Below are positions 33,396-40,223 of a stretch of 64,000 nt of DNA, piece after piece (position 1 is the stretch's first letter; the number at the start of each line of letters is the position of its first letter). The translations under genes were made by a program, and so were the position numbers. Source of the DNA: Mesorhizobium neociceri (GTDB lineage Bacteria; Pseudomonadota; Alphaproteobacteria; Rhizobiales; Rhizobiaceae); NCBI RefSeq assembly GCF_013520985.1, contig NZ_JACDTY010000011.1:146391-210390 (forward strand), in the 5' to 3' direction. The notes below the pieces were generated by a model. It searched no databases. It saw nothing but the letters and a program-made list of their open reading frames with translations, and was not told the DNA's origin.

Positions 33396-34213
33396 GCGAA
33401 ACCGGCGATATGGGCCTGGTGGTGGTGGGGGCGGCCGGCCGCATGGGCCAGACGCTGATCCGCGCCATCCATTCGATCCCCGGCGCGCGCGTAGTCGGCG
33501 CGGTCGAGCGGACCGGATCGCCCTATCTCGGCAAGGATGCGGGCGAACTTGCCGGCATCGGCATCATCAATGTGACGATCGGCGACGACCCGCTGCCGGT
33601 GTTCGCCAAGGCCGACGGCGTGCTCGATTTCACCGTGCCGGCGGCGACTGTGGAATTCGCCGGCTATGCCGCGCAGGCGCGCATTGCCCATATCATCGGC
33701 ACCACCGGTTGTTCGGCGGAAGACAACGCCAGGATCGAGGCCGCGGCGCGCCATGCGACGATCGTCAAATCCGGCAATATGAGCCTCGGCGTCAATTTGC
33801 TGGCGGTGCTGGTGGAACAGGCGGCGCGGGCGCTCGACGCCGACGATTTCGACATCGAGATCCTCGAAATGCACCACAAGCACAAGGTCGACGCGCCGTC
33901 GGGCACCGCACTTCTGCTCGGCGAAGCGGCGGCGGCGGGACGCGGCATTTCGCTTGCCGGCAACGATGTGCGGTCACGCGACGGCCATACGGGCGTGCGC
34001 AAGCCCGGTACGATCGGCTTTGCCTCGCTACGCGGCGGCTCGGTGGTCGGCGACCACAGCGTCATCCTGGCCGGAACCGGCGAGCGCATCACGCTTTCCC
34101 ATCATGCCGAGGACCGCGCGATCTTCGCCCGCGGTGCGGTCAAGGCGGCACTCTGGGCGCGCGCGAAGAAGCCTGGACTGTATTCGATGCGGGACGTGCT
34201 GGGCTTAGCCTGA
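33392..34213 (+). CDS. dapB: 4-hydroxy-tetrahydrodipicolinate reductase
   Basis: The 273-residue enzyme of the diaminopimelate/lysine pathway reduces hydroxy-tetrahydrodipicolinate. The NAD(P)H-binding motif VVGAAGRMGQTLIRAI lies at the N-terminus. The substrate motif EMHHKHKVDAPSGTALLLGE is complete, as is GTTGCSAEDN. The start overlaps the ABC exporter stop, indicating co-transcription. gpmA follows 27 bases downstream. Confidence 0.97.
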   Translation: MSETGDMGLVVVGAAGRMGQTLIRAIHSIPGARVVGAVERTGSPYLGKDAGELAGIGIINVTIGDDPLPVFAKADGVLDFTVPAATVEFAGYAAQARIAHIIGTTGCSAEDNARIEAAARHATIVKSGNMSLGVNLLAVLVEQAARALDADDFDIEILEMHHKHKVDAPSGTALLLGEAAAAGRGISLAGNDVRSRDGHTGVRKPGTIGFASLRGGSVVGDHSVILAGTGERITLSHHAEDRAIFARGAVKAALWARAKKPGLYSMRDVLGLA

Positions 34214-34240
34214 GATATCCATAATTTTGAAGGAGCAAAC

Positions 34241-34861
34241 ATGTCGGGAACACTCGTGCTCGTGCGCCACGGCCAGAGCGAATGGAACCTGAAGAACCTG
34301 TTCACCGGCTGGCGCGATGTCGACCTGACCGAACTGGGCCACAACGAGGCCAAGGAAGCCGGCCAGAAGCTCAAGGCGCGCGGGCTGAAATTCGACATCG
34401 CCTTCACCTCGGCGCTGATCCGGGCGCAAAAGACCTGCCAGCACATTCTCGACGCCGTCGGCCAGAGCGACCTGAAGACGATCCGCGACCAGGCGTTGAA
34501 CGAGCGCGACTATGGCGACCTCTCCGGCCTCAACAAGGATGACGCGCGCAAGAAGTGGGGCGAGGACCAGGTGCACATCTGGCGCCGCTCCTACGACGTG
34601 CCGCCGCCCGGCGGCGAAAGCCTGAAGGACACCGGCGCCCGCGTCTGGCCCTACTATCTCCACGACATGCAGTCGCATGTCCTGAGGGGCGGCACCGTGC
34701 TCGTCGCCGCGCACGGCAATTCGCTGCGCGCTCTGATCATGGCGCTGGACGGCAAGAGCGGCGAGGAGATCGTCAAGCTCGAACTCGGCACCGGCGTGCC
34801 GGTGATCTACAAGCTCAACGCCGATTCCACCGTGGCGTCGAAGGACGTGCTGGAAAACTGA
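34241..34861 (+). CDS. gpmA: 2,3-bisphosphoglycerate-dependent phosphoglycerate mutase
   Basis: A 206-residue glycolytic enzyme interconverting 3- and 2-phosphoglycerate. The phospho-His motif is LVRHGQSEWNLKNLFTGW near residue 10, the second His lies in AAHGNSLRALI, and ALNERDYGDLSG carries the catalytic Glu region. It is shorter than E. coli GpmA (about 250), as usual for alphaproteobacteria. GAAGGAGCAAAC precedes the ATG. The gene order dapB-gpmA is widespread in Rhizobiales. Confidence 0.96.
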   Translation: MSGTLVLVRHGQSEWNLKNLFTGWRDVDLTELGHNEAKEAGQKLKARGLKFDIAFTSALIRAQKTCQHILDAVGQSDLKTIRDQALNERDYGDLSGLNKDDARKKWGEDQVHIWRRSYDVPPPGGESLKDTGARVWPYYLHDMQSHVLRGGTVLVAAHGNSLRALIMALDGKSGEEIVKLELGTGVPVIYKLNADSTVASKDVLEN

Positions 34862-34892
34862 GCCGGCGCCCCAAAGCGGGCGTTTCTTGATT

Positions 34893-34941
34893 GAGCATGA
34901 TCTTTTCCGAAAACCGGTTCCCACTTTTCGGGATCATGCTC
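34893..34941. repeat. GCATGATC palindromic repeat (family B)
   Basis: Ends GAGCATGATC and GATCATGCTC, inner CCGAAAACCGG and CCACTTTTCGG. The orientation is opposite to the copy at 22866. It lies between gpmA and tRNA-Leu. Confidence 0.88.
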
Positions 34942-34991
34942 TAAAAGCGCGTTGACACCCGTCGCTTGCCCGCTTACATGAGCCCGCACCA

Positions 34992-35076
34992 GCCCAGATG
35001 GCGGAATTGGTAGACGCGCACGGTTCAGGTCCGTGTTCCGCAAGGAGTGGAGGTTCGAGTCCTCTTCTGGGCACCA
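34992..35076 (+). tRNA. tRNA-Leu (CAG)
   Basis: The acceptor arm GCCCAGA (34992-34998) pairs with TCTGGGC (35066-35072). The anticodon loop TTCAGGT carries CAG, closed by CACGG/CCGTG. A long variable arm fits a class II tRNA, the T arm is GGTTCGAGTCC, and CCA is encoded. It reads CUG codons. Its 3' end is a probable integration target (see 35062 and 36500). Confidence 0.97.
35062..35076. other. Candidate attachment site copy 1 (tRNA-Leu 3' end)
   Basis: The 15-base stretch CTCTTCTGGGCACCA at the 3' end of tRNA-Leu is repeated exactly and in the same direction at 36500-36514, 1.4 kb away. This is the usual signature of integration at a tRNA gene. Confidence 0.6.
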
Positions 35077-35092
35077 CCCTTCGCTCTTCGAG

Positions 35093-35116
35093 CTTCGGGT
35101 GGCAGGCCACCCGAAG
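35093..35116. repeat. Strong hairpin in tRNA-Leu 3' flank
   Basis: CTTCGGGTGG and its complement CCACCCGAAG form a perfect stem around a four-base CAGG loop. A second stem-forming stretch follows (TCCTCC/GGAGGA, about 35132-35160). Together they look like a rhizobial intergenic repeat often found behind tRNA genes. They lie before the terminator at 35179. Confidence 0.6.
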
Positions 35117-35178
35117 TCGTTAGACGAAGGAGTGTCCTCCGAAGCCTTGGCGAAGGAGGACTGGTGATGGTTTCTCAG

Positions 35179-35207
35179 AAAAAAGCCCGGTTCGTCCGGG
35201 CTTTTTT
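35179..35207. terminator. Bidirectional rho-independent terminator
   Basis: AAAAAAGCCCGG-TTCGT-CCGGGCTTTTTT, a GC stem flanked by A and T runs, works in both directions. It ends tRNA-Leu transcription and directly follows the stop of the leftward metal transporter. A near-identical copy lies at 36557-36584. Confidence 0.92.
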
Positions 35208-35208
35208 G

Positions 35209-35952
35209 TTATTCCGCGGCAGCAAGCTGTCGGCCCAGGCTGTACTCAACCCAGGCCTGCCGCAGGATCTGGACGGATGAGGTCAGGAATATTCCAGCCA
35301 TCAGCGCGGCGACGACCAGATCCGGCCAGGCGGTGGATGTGCCCCAAACCCCTATTGCGGCAGCCATCACCACGACATTGCCAATGGCGTCGTTGCGCGA
35401 GCAAAGCCAGACCGAGCGGACATTTGCATCCCCGTCCTTATAGGGGCGCAGCAGCAGCACGGAGCCGAGGTTTGCCGCCAGCGCCATGAAGCCGATGACC
35501 CCCATGACCTCCGCGCTTGGGACATCGTGGATCAAGGTCTGGTAGACCGTCGAGCCGAACACAAACAGCGCCATGACGAACAGCGACAGCCCCTTGAACA
35601 GGGCCGCGGTCGCGCGTGTTTGCAGGGTTGCACCGATCACGGCGAGGCTCAGGCCGTAGGTGACGGTGTCGGCCAGGAAGTCCAGGGCATCGGCCTTGAG
35701 GGCCTGCGATCCGGCGAGCTGTCCAGCGACCATCTCGGTAAGGAACATCGCCCCGTTGATCGCAATGACAGCCCAAAGCACGCGTTTGTAACGAACGTCC
35801 ATGCCATCGAAGACGGCCACACCACCAGAGCAGCACGAGGCATTCGGCGCGCCATGACTTGCCGTCTCCGCCTTGTCGATCCTGGCCGGCAGCACCAGAG
35901 GCGGCGGGCCTGCACAGGCCGTTGTTTCGTGAGCGCAGCAATCTTTCGCCAT
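35209..35952 (-). CDS. Cation diffusion facilitator-type metal transporter
   Basis: A 247-residue inner-membrane protein with about six hydrophobic segments. The CDF-like motif LKADALDFLADTVTYGLSL contains Asp residues placed to bind a divalent cation, and a related DAIGN occurs later (SRNDAIGNVVVM). The N-terminus is Cys/His-rich (KDCCAHETTACAG, NASCCSG), suggesting metal sensing or delivery. Zn, Cd or Co efflux is likely; the metal cannot be fixed. It is divergent from a ZntR-like MerR-family regulator, with an operator in between, inside the segment bounded by tRNA-Leu end repeats. Confidence 0.85.
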   Translation of the reverse strand: MAKDCCAHETTACAGPPPLVLPARIDKAETASHGAPNASCCSGGVAVFDGMDVRYKRVLWAVIAINGAMFLTEMVAGQLAGSQALKADALDFLADTVTYGLSLAVIGATLQTRATAALFKGLSLFVMALFVFGSTVYQTLIHDVPSAEVMGVIGFMALAANLGSVLLLRPYKDGDANVRSVWLCSRNDAIGNVVVMAAAIGVWGTSTAWPDLVVAALMAGIFLTSSVQILRQAWVEYSLGRQLAAAE

Positions 35953-35984
35953 TGAAAATCTCCATGTTTGCGGCCACCCTAGGT

Positions 35985-36001
35985 CCTCTAGCCACTAGAG
36001 G
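35985..36001. promoter_or_regulatory. MerR-type operator between metal transporter and regulator
   Basis: The dyad CCTCTAG-CCA-CTAGAGG lies within a leftward promoter TTGAAC-N19-TAGGGT. The long 19-base spacer with the dyad between the -35 and -10 elements is the hallmark of MerR-activated promoters. It would drive the transporter at 35209. Confidence 0.82.
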
Positions 36002-36016
36002 TTCAAGAGGTTTTTC

Positions 36017-36442
36017 ATGGATTTCTCAATCGGCGAACTTTCGCGGCGAACGGCGGTGAAAGTCGCCACCATCCGCTACTATGAGCAGATCGGCCTGCTG
36101 CCGGCGCCACCGCGTACCGAAGGACAGCAAAGACGCTACGCCAAGGGCGCCGTTTCGAGACTGGCTTTCATCAGGCACTCCCGCGAGCTGGGCTTCGAGG
36201 TCGACGCCATCCGGGCGCTGCTGTCGCTTCAAGACAACCCGGACCAATCCTGTGCGACAGCTGATGCGATCGCCAAGGCCCGGCTGGCAGAAGTCGAGAG
36301 CAGGATCGCGAGCCTGAACGCCCTGCGACTGGAACTGACACGCATGGTCGATGAGTGCGCTTGCGGGCGAGTGGCGGAATGCCGGGTCATCGAGACTTTG
36401 GCGGACAGGAGCCATGGGCATGGCCGTTTGGCTCAGGGATGA
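36017..36442 (+). CDS. MerR-family metal regulator (ZntR/CadR/PbrR-like)
   Basis: A 141-residue regulator with an N-terminal winged helix-turn-helix (FSIGELSRRTAVKVATIRYY, EQIGLLPAPPRT) and a coiled dimerisation helix. Cys residues lie at 79, 114, 116 and 122 (SCATAD, ECACGRVAEC), close to the C79/C114/C115/C124 pattern of ZntR, so a divalent metal such as Zn, Cd or Pb is the likely effector. It probably activates the divergent transporter from the dyad at 35985. Confidence 0.9.
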   Translation: MDFSIGELSRRTAVKVATIRYYEQIGLLPAPPRTEGQQRRYAKGAVSRLAFIRHSRELGFEVDAIRALLSLQDNPDQSCATADAIAKARLAEVESRIASLNALRLELTRMVDECACGRVAECRVIETLADRSHGHGRLAQG

Positions 36443-36499
36443 GCGGTCCAACACGCTTGGCTCGGCTTCGCGGCCTGCCGTATGCTAGTCGCAGCATGG

Positions 36500-36514
36500 C
36501 TCTTCTGGGCACCA
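36500..36514. other. Candidate attachment site copy 2
   Basis: CTCTTCTGGGCACCA is identical to the tRNA-Leu 3' end at 35062-35076 and in the same direction, but no tRNA body precedes it. It marks the right end of the 1.4-kb metal-transporter segment or the left end of an older island. Confidence 0.6.
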
Positions 36515-36556
36515 AATTCCCGTCTCGAGCCGCTTAGCGTGGTTGAGACGCCTGAC

Positions 36557-36584
36557 AAAAAAGCCCGGTTCGTCCGGGCTTTTT
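36557..36584 (+). terminator. Rho-independent terminator, duplicate of the tRNA-Leu one
   Basis: AAAAAAGCCCGG-TTCGT-CCGGGCTTTTT matches the terminator at 35179 over 28 bases. It follows the second tRNA-end copy by 42 bases, whereas the first follows by 102, so the tRNA end and its terminator seem to have been duplicated together. Confidence 0.88.
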
Positions 36585-36748
36585 CGTTGCTTTGGTGATC
36601 CAGCTTGCAGGCGCATCTCTTGCCGTCGCAGATGTAGTCTGTGCTCGCCAAGCGCTGTCCAGCCAGCCATCGATCCGGTTTCCTGAATGTCATCTAGATG
36701 TCATACGCCTTGGCTATACGGCGATACATCTGGATTTATGGATACGTG

Positions 36749-37078
36749 GACAAACAGACCGCCCTTCTCGCGCTTGCGGCGCTCGGCCAAGATACAAGGC
36801 TGGAGGTTTTCCGGCTGCTGGTTCGGGCCGGCGCTGAAGGCGTGCCCGCCGGCGAAGTCGCATCGCGCTTAAGCATCGTCCAGAACACCATGTCGGCGCA
36901 TCTGAAAATACTCGGCCATGCCGGGCTGGTCCGCGCCGAGCGCGAGGGGCGCACCATTCGCTATGTCGCCGACATGACCGGATTTCGCGACTTGCTCGCT
37001 TACCTCATGGAGGATTGCTGCAACGGTGCGCCGGAGCTTTGCCAGCCGGTAATCCAGGCGGTGACTTGCAAGTGTTAA
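36749..37078 (+). CDS. arsR: ArsR-family arsenic repressor
   Basis: About 109 residues from a GTG at 36749 (DKQTALLALAALGQDTRLEV is the normal N-terminus); an ATG at 36698 would add an unusual leader. The winged helix shows GVPAGEVASRLSIVQNTMSA. The C-terminal Cys residues (EDCCNGAPELC and the final CKC) are the likely As(III) ligands, as in C-terminal-site ArsR proteins. It heads the operon arsR-arsC-aqpS-arsC. A direct repeat ATGTCAT at 36687 and 36698 may be part of the operator. Confidence 0.88.
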   Translation, partial: DKQTALLALAALGQDTRLEVFRLLVRAGAEGVPAGEVASRLSIVQNTMSAHLKILGHAGLVRAEREGRTIRYVADMTGFRDLLAYLMEDCCNGAPELCQPVIQAVTCKC

Positions 37079-37104
37079 GCCGGTAAATGCCAGGGGAGGA
37101 AGCA

Positions 37105-37614
37105 ATGGGCGATCAGACTTACAACGTATTGTTTCTGTGCACCGGTAATTCGGCGCGGTCGATCCTCGCGGAGGCGATCCTGAACCGTGTCGGCGCCGGC
37201 AGGTTCAAGGCCTTTTCTGCCGGTTCCCATCCCAAGGGTGCGGTCCATCCCTATACGTTGCAGCTTCTAAAGACCGTCAACCACGATATCTCCTTTGCCC
37301 GTTCGAAGGACTGGGCGGAATTTGCGGTGCCGGGCGCACCTGAGATGAATTTCGTTTTCACTGTCTGCGACAACGCAGCCAATGAATCCTGTCCCGTATG
37401 GCCCGGTCAGCCGATCACGGCGCATTGGGGGGTGCCCGATCCCGCAGCCGTCGAGGGCACGGATGCTGAAAAGCACCTGGCATTCGCCGATGCCTACCGC
37501 ATGCTCAATAACAGGATTTCAATCTTCGTAAGCCTGCCGATGAATACACTCGACAAGCTTGCCTTGCAGAAGCGCCTGGATGAGATCGGTCGCAATCACC
37601 CCAATGCAGGCTGA
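37105..37614 (+). CDS. arsC: Arsenate reductase, thioredoxin-type (LMW phosphatase fold)
   Basis: A 169-residue protein with the P-loop VLFLCTGNSARS (C12 to R18) and downstream Cys in FTVCDNAANESCPVWPG, the thiol pair that relays electrons to thioredoxin. It reduces arsenate to arsenite in the cytoplasm. The start at 37105 follows GGGGAGGAAGC. It lies 26 bases after arsR and 5 bases before aqpS, in one operon. Confidence 0.93.
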   Translation: MGDQTYNVLFLCTGNSARSILAEAILNRVGAGRFKAFSAGSHPKGAVHPYTLQLLKTVNHDISFARSKDWAEFAVPGAPEMNFVFTVCDNAANESCPVWPGQPITAHWGVPDPAAVEGTDAEKHLAFADAYRMLNNRISIFVSLPMNTLDKLALQKRLDEIGRNHPNAG

Positions 37615-37619
37615 ACAGC

Positions 37620-38309
37620 ATGGCCACTGATTTGTCACGACGCCTTGTCGCCGAAGCGCTCGGCACCGCCATGCTGGTTACCGCCGTTATCGGTTCGGGC
37701 ATCATGGCCGATCGCTTGACCGACGACGTGGCGCTTTCGCTCCTCGGCAATACGATCCCGACCGGCGCTATGCTGGTGGTGCTGATCACCATTCTTGGGC
37801 CGATTTCCGGGGCGCATTTCAATCCAGCGGTGACGCTGGTGTTCGCGCTTCGACGTGAGATCGAAGCCAGCACAGGGTTGGCTTACGTCTTCGCCCAAAT
37901 TCTGGGTGGCCTTGCCGGAACGTTCCTGGCGCATGCGATGTTCGAACTGCCGATCCTGCAGGTCTCCGAAACCGTACGAACCGGAAGCGGCCAATGGATC
38001 GCAGAGTTGGTGGCCGCCTTCGGCCTGGTGTTCACCATCCTTGCTGGCTTGCGCTTTCGCAGTGACGCAATTCCCTGGCTGGTCGGGCTCTACATCACCG
38101 GCGCTTACTGGTTCACAGCCTCGACTTCGTTTGCCAATCCGGCCGTCGCCATTGCGCGCGCGTTTTCCAACACGTTCGCCGGGATCCGGCCGCTCGATGT
38201 CCCGGCCTTCATCGTCGCCGAACTGCTGGGCGCGCTGCTCGCCATGGCACTGGCCGGCTGGCTACTTTCCGAATCGAAACCCGTGCCAGAGATGAAAGCT
38301 GCCGAATGA
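37620..38309 (+). CDS. aqpS: Aquaglyceroporin AqpS (arsenite channel)
   Basis: A 229-residue MIP-family channel with six hydrophobic segments and two NPA boxes (AHFNPAVTLVF, SFANPAVAIARAF). In Sinorhizobium meliloti AqpS replaces an active arsenite pump: arsenate is reduced inside the cell and arsenite leaves through the channel. The same logic fits here, since two arsenate reductases flank it and no ArsB or Acr3 gene is seen. Its end overlaps the next arsC (ATGA). Confidence 0.93.
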   Translation: MATDLSRRLVAEALGTAMLVTAVIGSGIMADRLTDDVALSLLGNTIPTGAMLVVLITILGPISGAHFNPAVTLVFALRREIEASTGLAYVFAQILGGLAGTFLAHAMFELPILQVSETVRTGSGQWIAELVAAFGLVFTILAGLRFRSDAIPWLVGLYITGAYWFTASTSFANPAVAIARAFSNTFAGIRPLDVPAFIVAELLGALLAMALAGWLLSESKPVPEMKAAE

Positions 38310-38728
38310 CCATCACCATCTATCACAACCCCGATTGCGGTACCTCGCGCAACACGCTGGCCATCATCCGCCAATCCGGCGAGGAGCCGGAGGTGATCGA
38401 GTATCTGAAGACGCCTCCGTCGCGCGAAAAGCTGATCGAACTGATCGCGGCAATGGGGATGAGGCCGCGCGACTTGTTGCGCGAAAAGGGCACGCCATAT
38501 GCCGAACTTAATCTCGGCGATCCCAAATGGAGCGACGACGAGATCCTCGATTTCATGCTGGCGCATCCGATCCTGATCAACCGACCAATAGTGGTGACGC
38601 CACTCGGCGTGCTTTTGGCGCGGCCGTCGGAAGCGGTGCTGGACATCTTGCCCAATCCCGATATCGGCCCCTTCACCAAGGAAGACGGTGAAGTCGTCGT
38701 CGATGCTGACGGCAAGCGCGTTGCGTGA
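38306..38728 (+). CDS. arsC: Arsenate reductase, glutaredoxin-type
   Basis: A 140-residue ArsC of the glutaredoxin-dependent family: ITIYHNPDCGTSRNTLA carries the catalytic Cys, with conserved Arg in LREKGTPY and NRPIVVTPLGVLLARPSEAV. It is a second, unrelated arsenate reductase in the same operon as the thioredoxin-type enzyme, so both electron donors could be used. The gene order follows aqpS with a 4-base overlap. A truncated relative lies at 41615. Confidence 0.95.
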   Translation: MTITIYHNPDCGTSRNTLAIIRQSGEEPEVIEYLKTPPSREKLIELIAAMGMRPRDLLREKGTPYAELNLGDPKWSDDEILDFMLAHPILINRPIVVTPLGVLLARPSEAVLDILPNPDIGPFTKEDGEVVVDADGKRVA

Positions 38729-38894
38729 TCAGAACTGCCGGTTGAAAGCGCGGAGGAGGTCGCCAAGCAGTCAAATCAGCGGTCGATTTGAGACGAGTGG
38801 CTGGCGCAAACGGGACGGCGACTGCACCAGAGCAGGCAGACAATCAGCATCCTGAAATGCGACAGTATCAACATGCCAGCGGCGGGATCGACGA

Positions 38895-39794
38895 ATGAGA
38901 CCACGCGACGCTCTCATTGCGACCATGCCTCCGGTCTTGTGGGCAATCGCCTATACGATGGCGAAGCCGGCTATGGACCGCTTTCCGCCACTGTTTCTCA
39001 TGAGCATTGTCTATGCCGTCACGGCATTGGCATTGTATCGGCCGTGGCAGCCGCGGCAAACACCGCTATGGGCTGTGATCGCCGCAGCGACACTCGGCGC
39101 CAGCTTGCAAAGCGCGCTTATTTTCAGCGGGATCTCCCGCGTCCCTGCCACCATGGCGATTCTCACTGTTCAATCCCAAGTGCCGTTTGCGGTTCTCGCT
39201 GCTTGGCTCGTCGGCCAGGAACAGACAAGTGGTCGCCGTTTGGCCGGTGTCATAATTGCCTTGGCAGGCGTGGCGCTGGTCGTCGGGCTGCCTAACTCCG
39301 TCGGAGAATCCAGTGGCCTCCTGCTGATCGTGCTCGGCACGCTCTGCTGGGGTGTCGCCCAAGCAATCATCCGTACCAAGTCCCAGGATTCGGGCGCGCG
39401 CCTGATGGGCATGATGGCGGCAATTGCCGCCCCGCAACTGCTGATCATGTCGCTTGTTCTGGAGAGCGGGCAGCAGGCGGCTATGCTCCAGGCCACGCTA
39501 TCTCAATGGGGTGCGGTGGCGGTCTTGGCGCTGGGAGGTTTCGTCGCCGCATATTCGATCTGGTATGGCCTGCTTCGCCGGCACCGCGTTGATCAAATTG
39601 CCCCGTTCATCCTCTTGATGCCGATTTTCGGCATGCTGACGGCACATGTGCTCCTTGGCGAAGCGCTCACGCCGCTCGTCGTAGTTGGAGGCATGATCAT
39701 CCTGATTGGTCTCATACTCGTCGTTTGGGGACCGACTGTGGAAGAGGCCGTGGCCACCAAGCCGTTGCCGCTTGATGTTGGCGGTGTCGGGTAA
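38895..39794 (+). CDS. EamA/DMT-family transporter
   Basis: A 299-residue inner-membrane protein with about ten hydrophobic segments and two EamA repeats (ATMAILTVQSQVPFAVLAAW in the first, ILLMPIFGMLTAHVLLGEAL in the second). Substrates of the family are mostly small metabolites; none can be assigned. It lies 166 bases after the ars operon and may be transcribed separately. Codon use is somewhat less biased than in housekeeping genes here. Confidence 0.88.
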   Translation: MRPRDALIATMPPVLWAIAYTMAKPAMDRFPPLFLMSIVYAVTALALYRPWQPRQTPLWAVIAAATLGASLQSALIFSGISRVPATMAILTVQSQVPFAVLAAWLVGQEQTSGRRLAGVIIALAGVALVVGLPNSVGESSGLLLIVLGTLCWGVAQAIIRTKSQDSGARLMGMMAAIAAPQLLIMSLVLESGQQAAMLQATLSQWGAVAVLALGGFVAAYSIWYGLLRRHRVDQIAPFILLMPIFGMLTAHVLLGEALTPLVVVGGMIILIGLILVVWGPTVEEAVATKPLPLDVGGVG

Positions 39795-39804
39795 TTCGAC
39801 ATTA

Positions 39805-39845
39805 TTCGAAATAGAATTGACACCACGAAGCCTTGGGTCTAATGG
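39805..39845 (+). promoter_or_regulatory. Promoter/operator of the second arsR
   Basis: TTGACA (39817-39822) is spaced 17 bases from TAATGG (39840-39845). An AT-rich inverted repeat ATTC-GAAATA-GAAT (39805-39818) overlaps the -35 box, as expected for an autoregulated ArsR gene. Inferred from motif and position. Confidence 0.5.
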
Positions 39846-39852
39846 TATTTCC

Positions 39853-40173
39853 ATGAAACTCGAACAAGCAGCAAAGCAGCTCGAAGCTCTCGGTAATCCG
39901 ACGAGGCTGAACCTCTATCGCACGCTGGTTCGGGCCGGCGCTGCGGGGAGGCCGGTTGGCTATCTGCAGGAAAGTCTCGGCATCGCCGCCTCGACGCTGT
40001 CGCATCATCTACACCGGCTGATCCTGACCGGCCTGGTGACTCAGGAACGACAGGCGACGACGCTGATCTGCCGCGCCAACTATCCTATCATGCAGGATTT
40101 GATCGGTTTCCTCGCCGACGAATGCTGTGCCGATGCAACCTGCAATTCCGCCACCGGAGAAGCGGCGGCGTAA
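39853..40173 (+). CDS. arsR: ArsR-family repressor (second)
   Basis: A 106-residue winged-helix protein (KQLEALGNPTRLNLYRTLV, LGIAASTLSHHLHRLILTGL). C-terminal Cys residues (DECCADATC) resemble the As(III)-binding site seen in other C-terminal-type ArsR proteins. It lies 50 bases before the flavoprotein at 40224 in the same direction and probably controls it. It is distinct in sequence from the ArsR at 36749. Confidence 0.88.
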   Translation: MKLEQAAKQLEALGNPTRLNLYRTLVRAGAAGRPVGYLQESLGIAASTLSHHLHRLILTGLVTQERQATTLICRANYPIMQDLIGFLADECCADATCNSATGEAAA

Positions 40174-40223
40174 TTTTTTTGATTGATATTTCGGTAATCC
40201 CGGAAGGATGGAAGGTATAGAAA

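Noticed and set aside
36433..36693. Minus-strand 86-codon frame between the MerR-family gene and arsR
   Set aside because: It runs through the tRNA-end repeat and the rho-independent terminator; sequence has no domain pattern.
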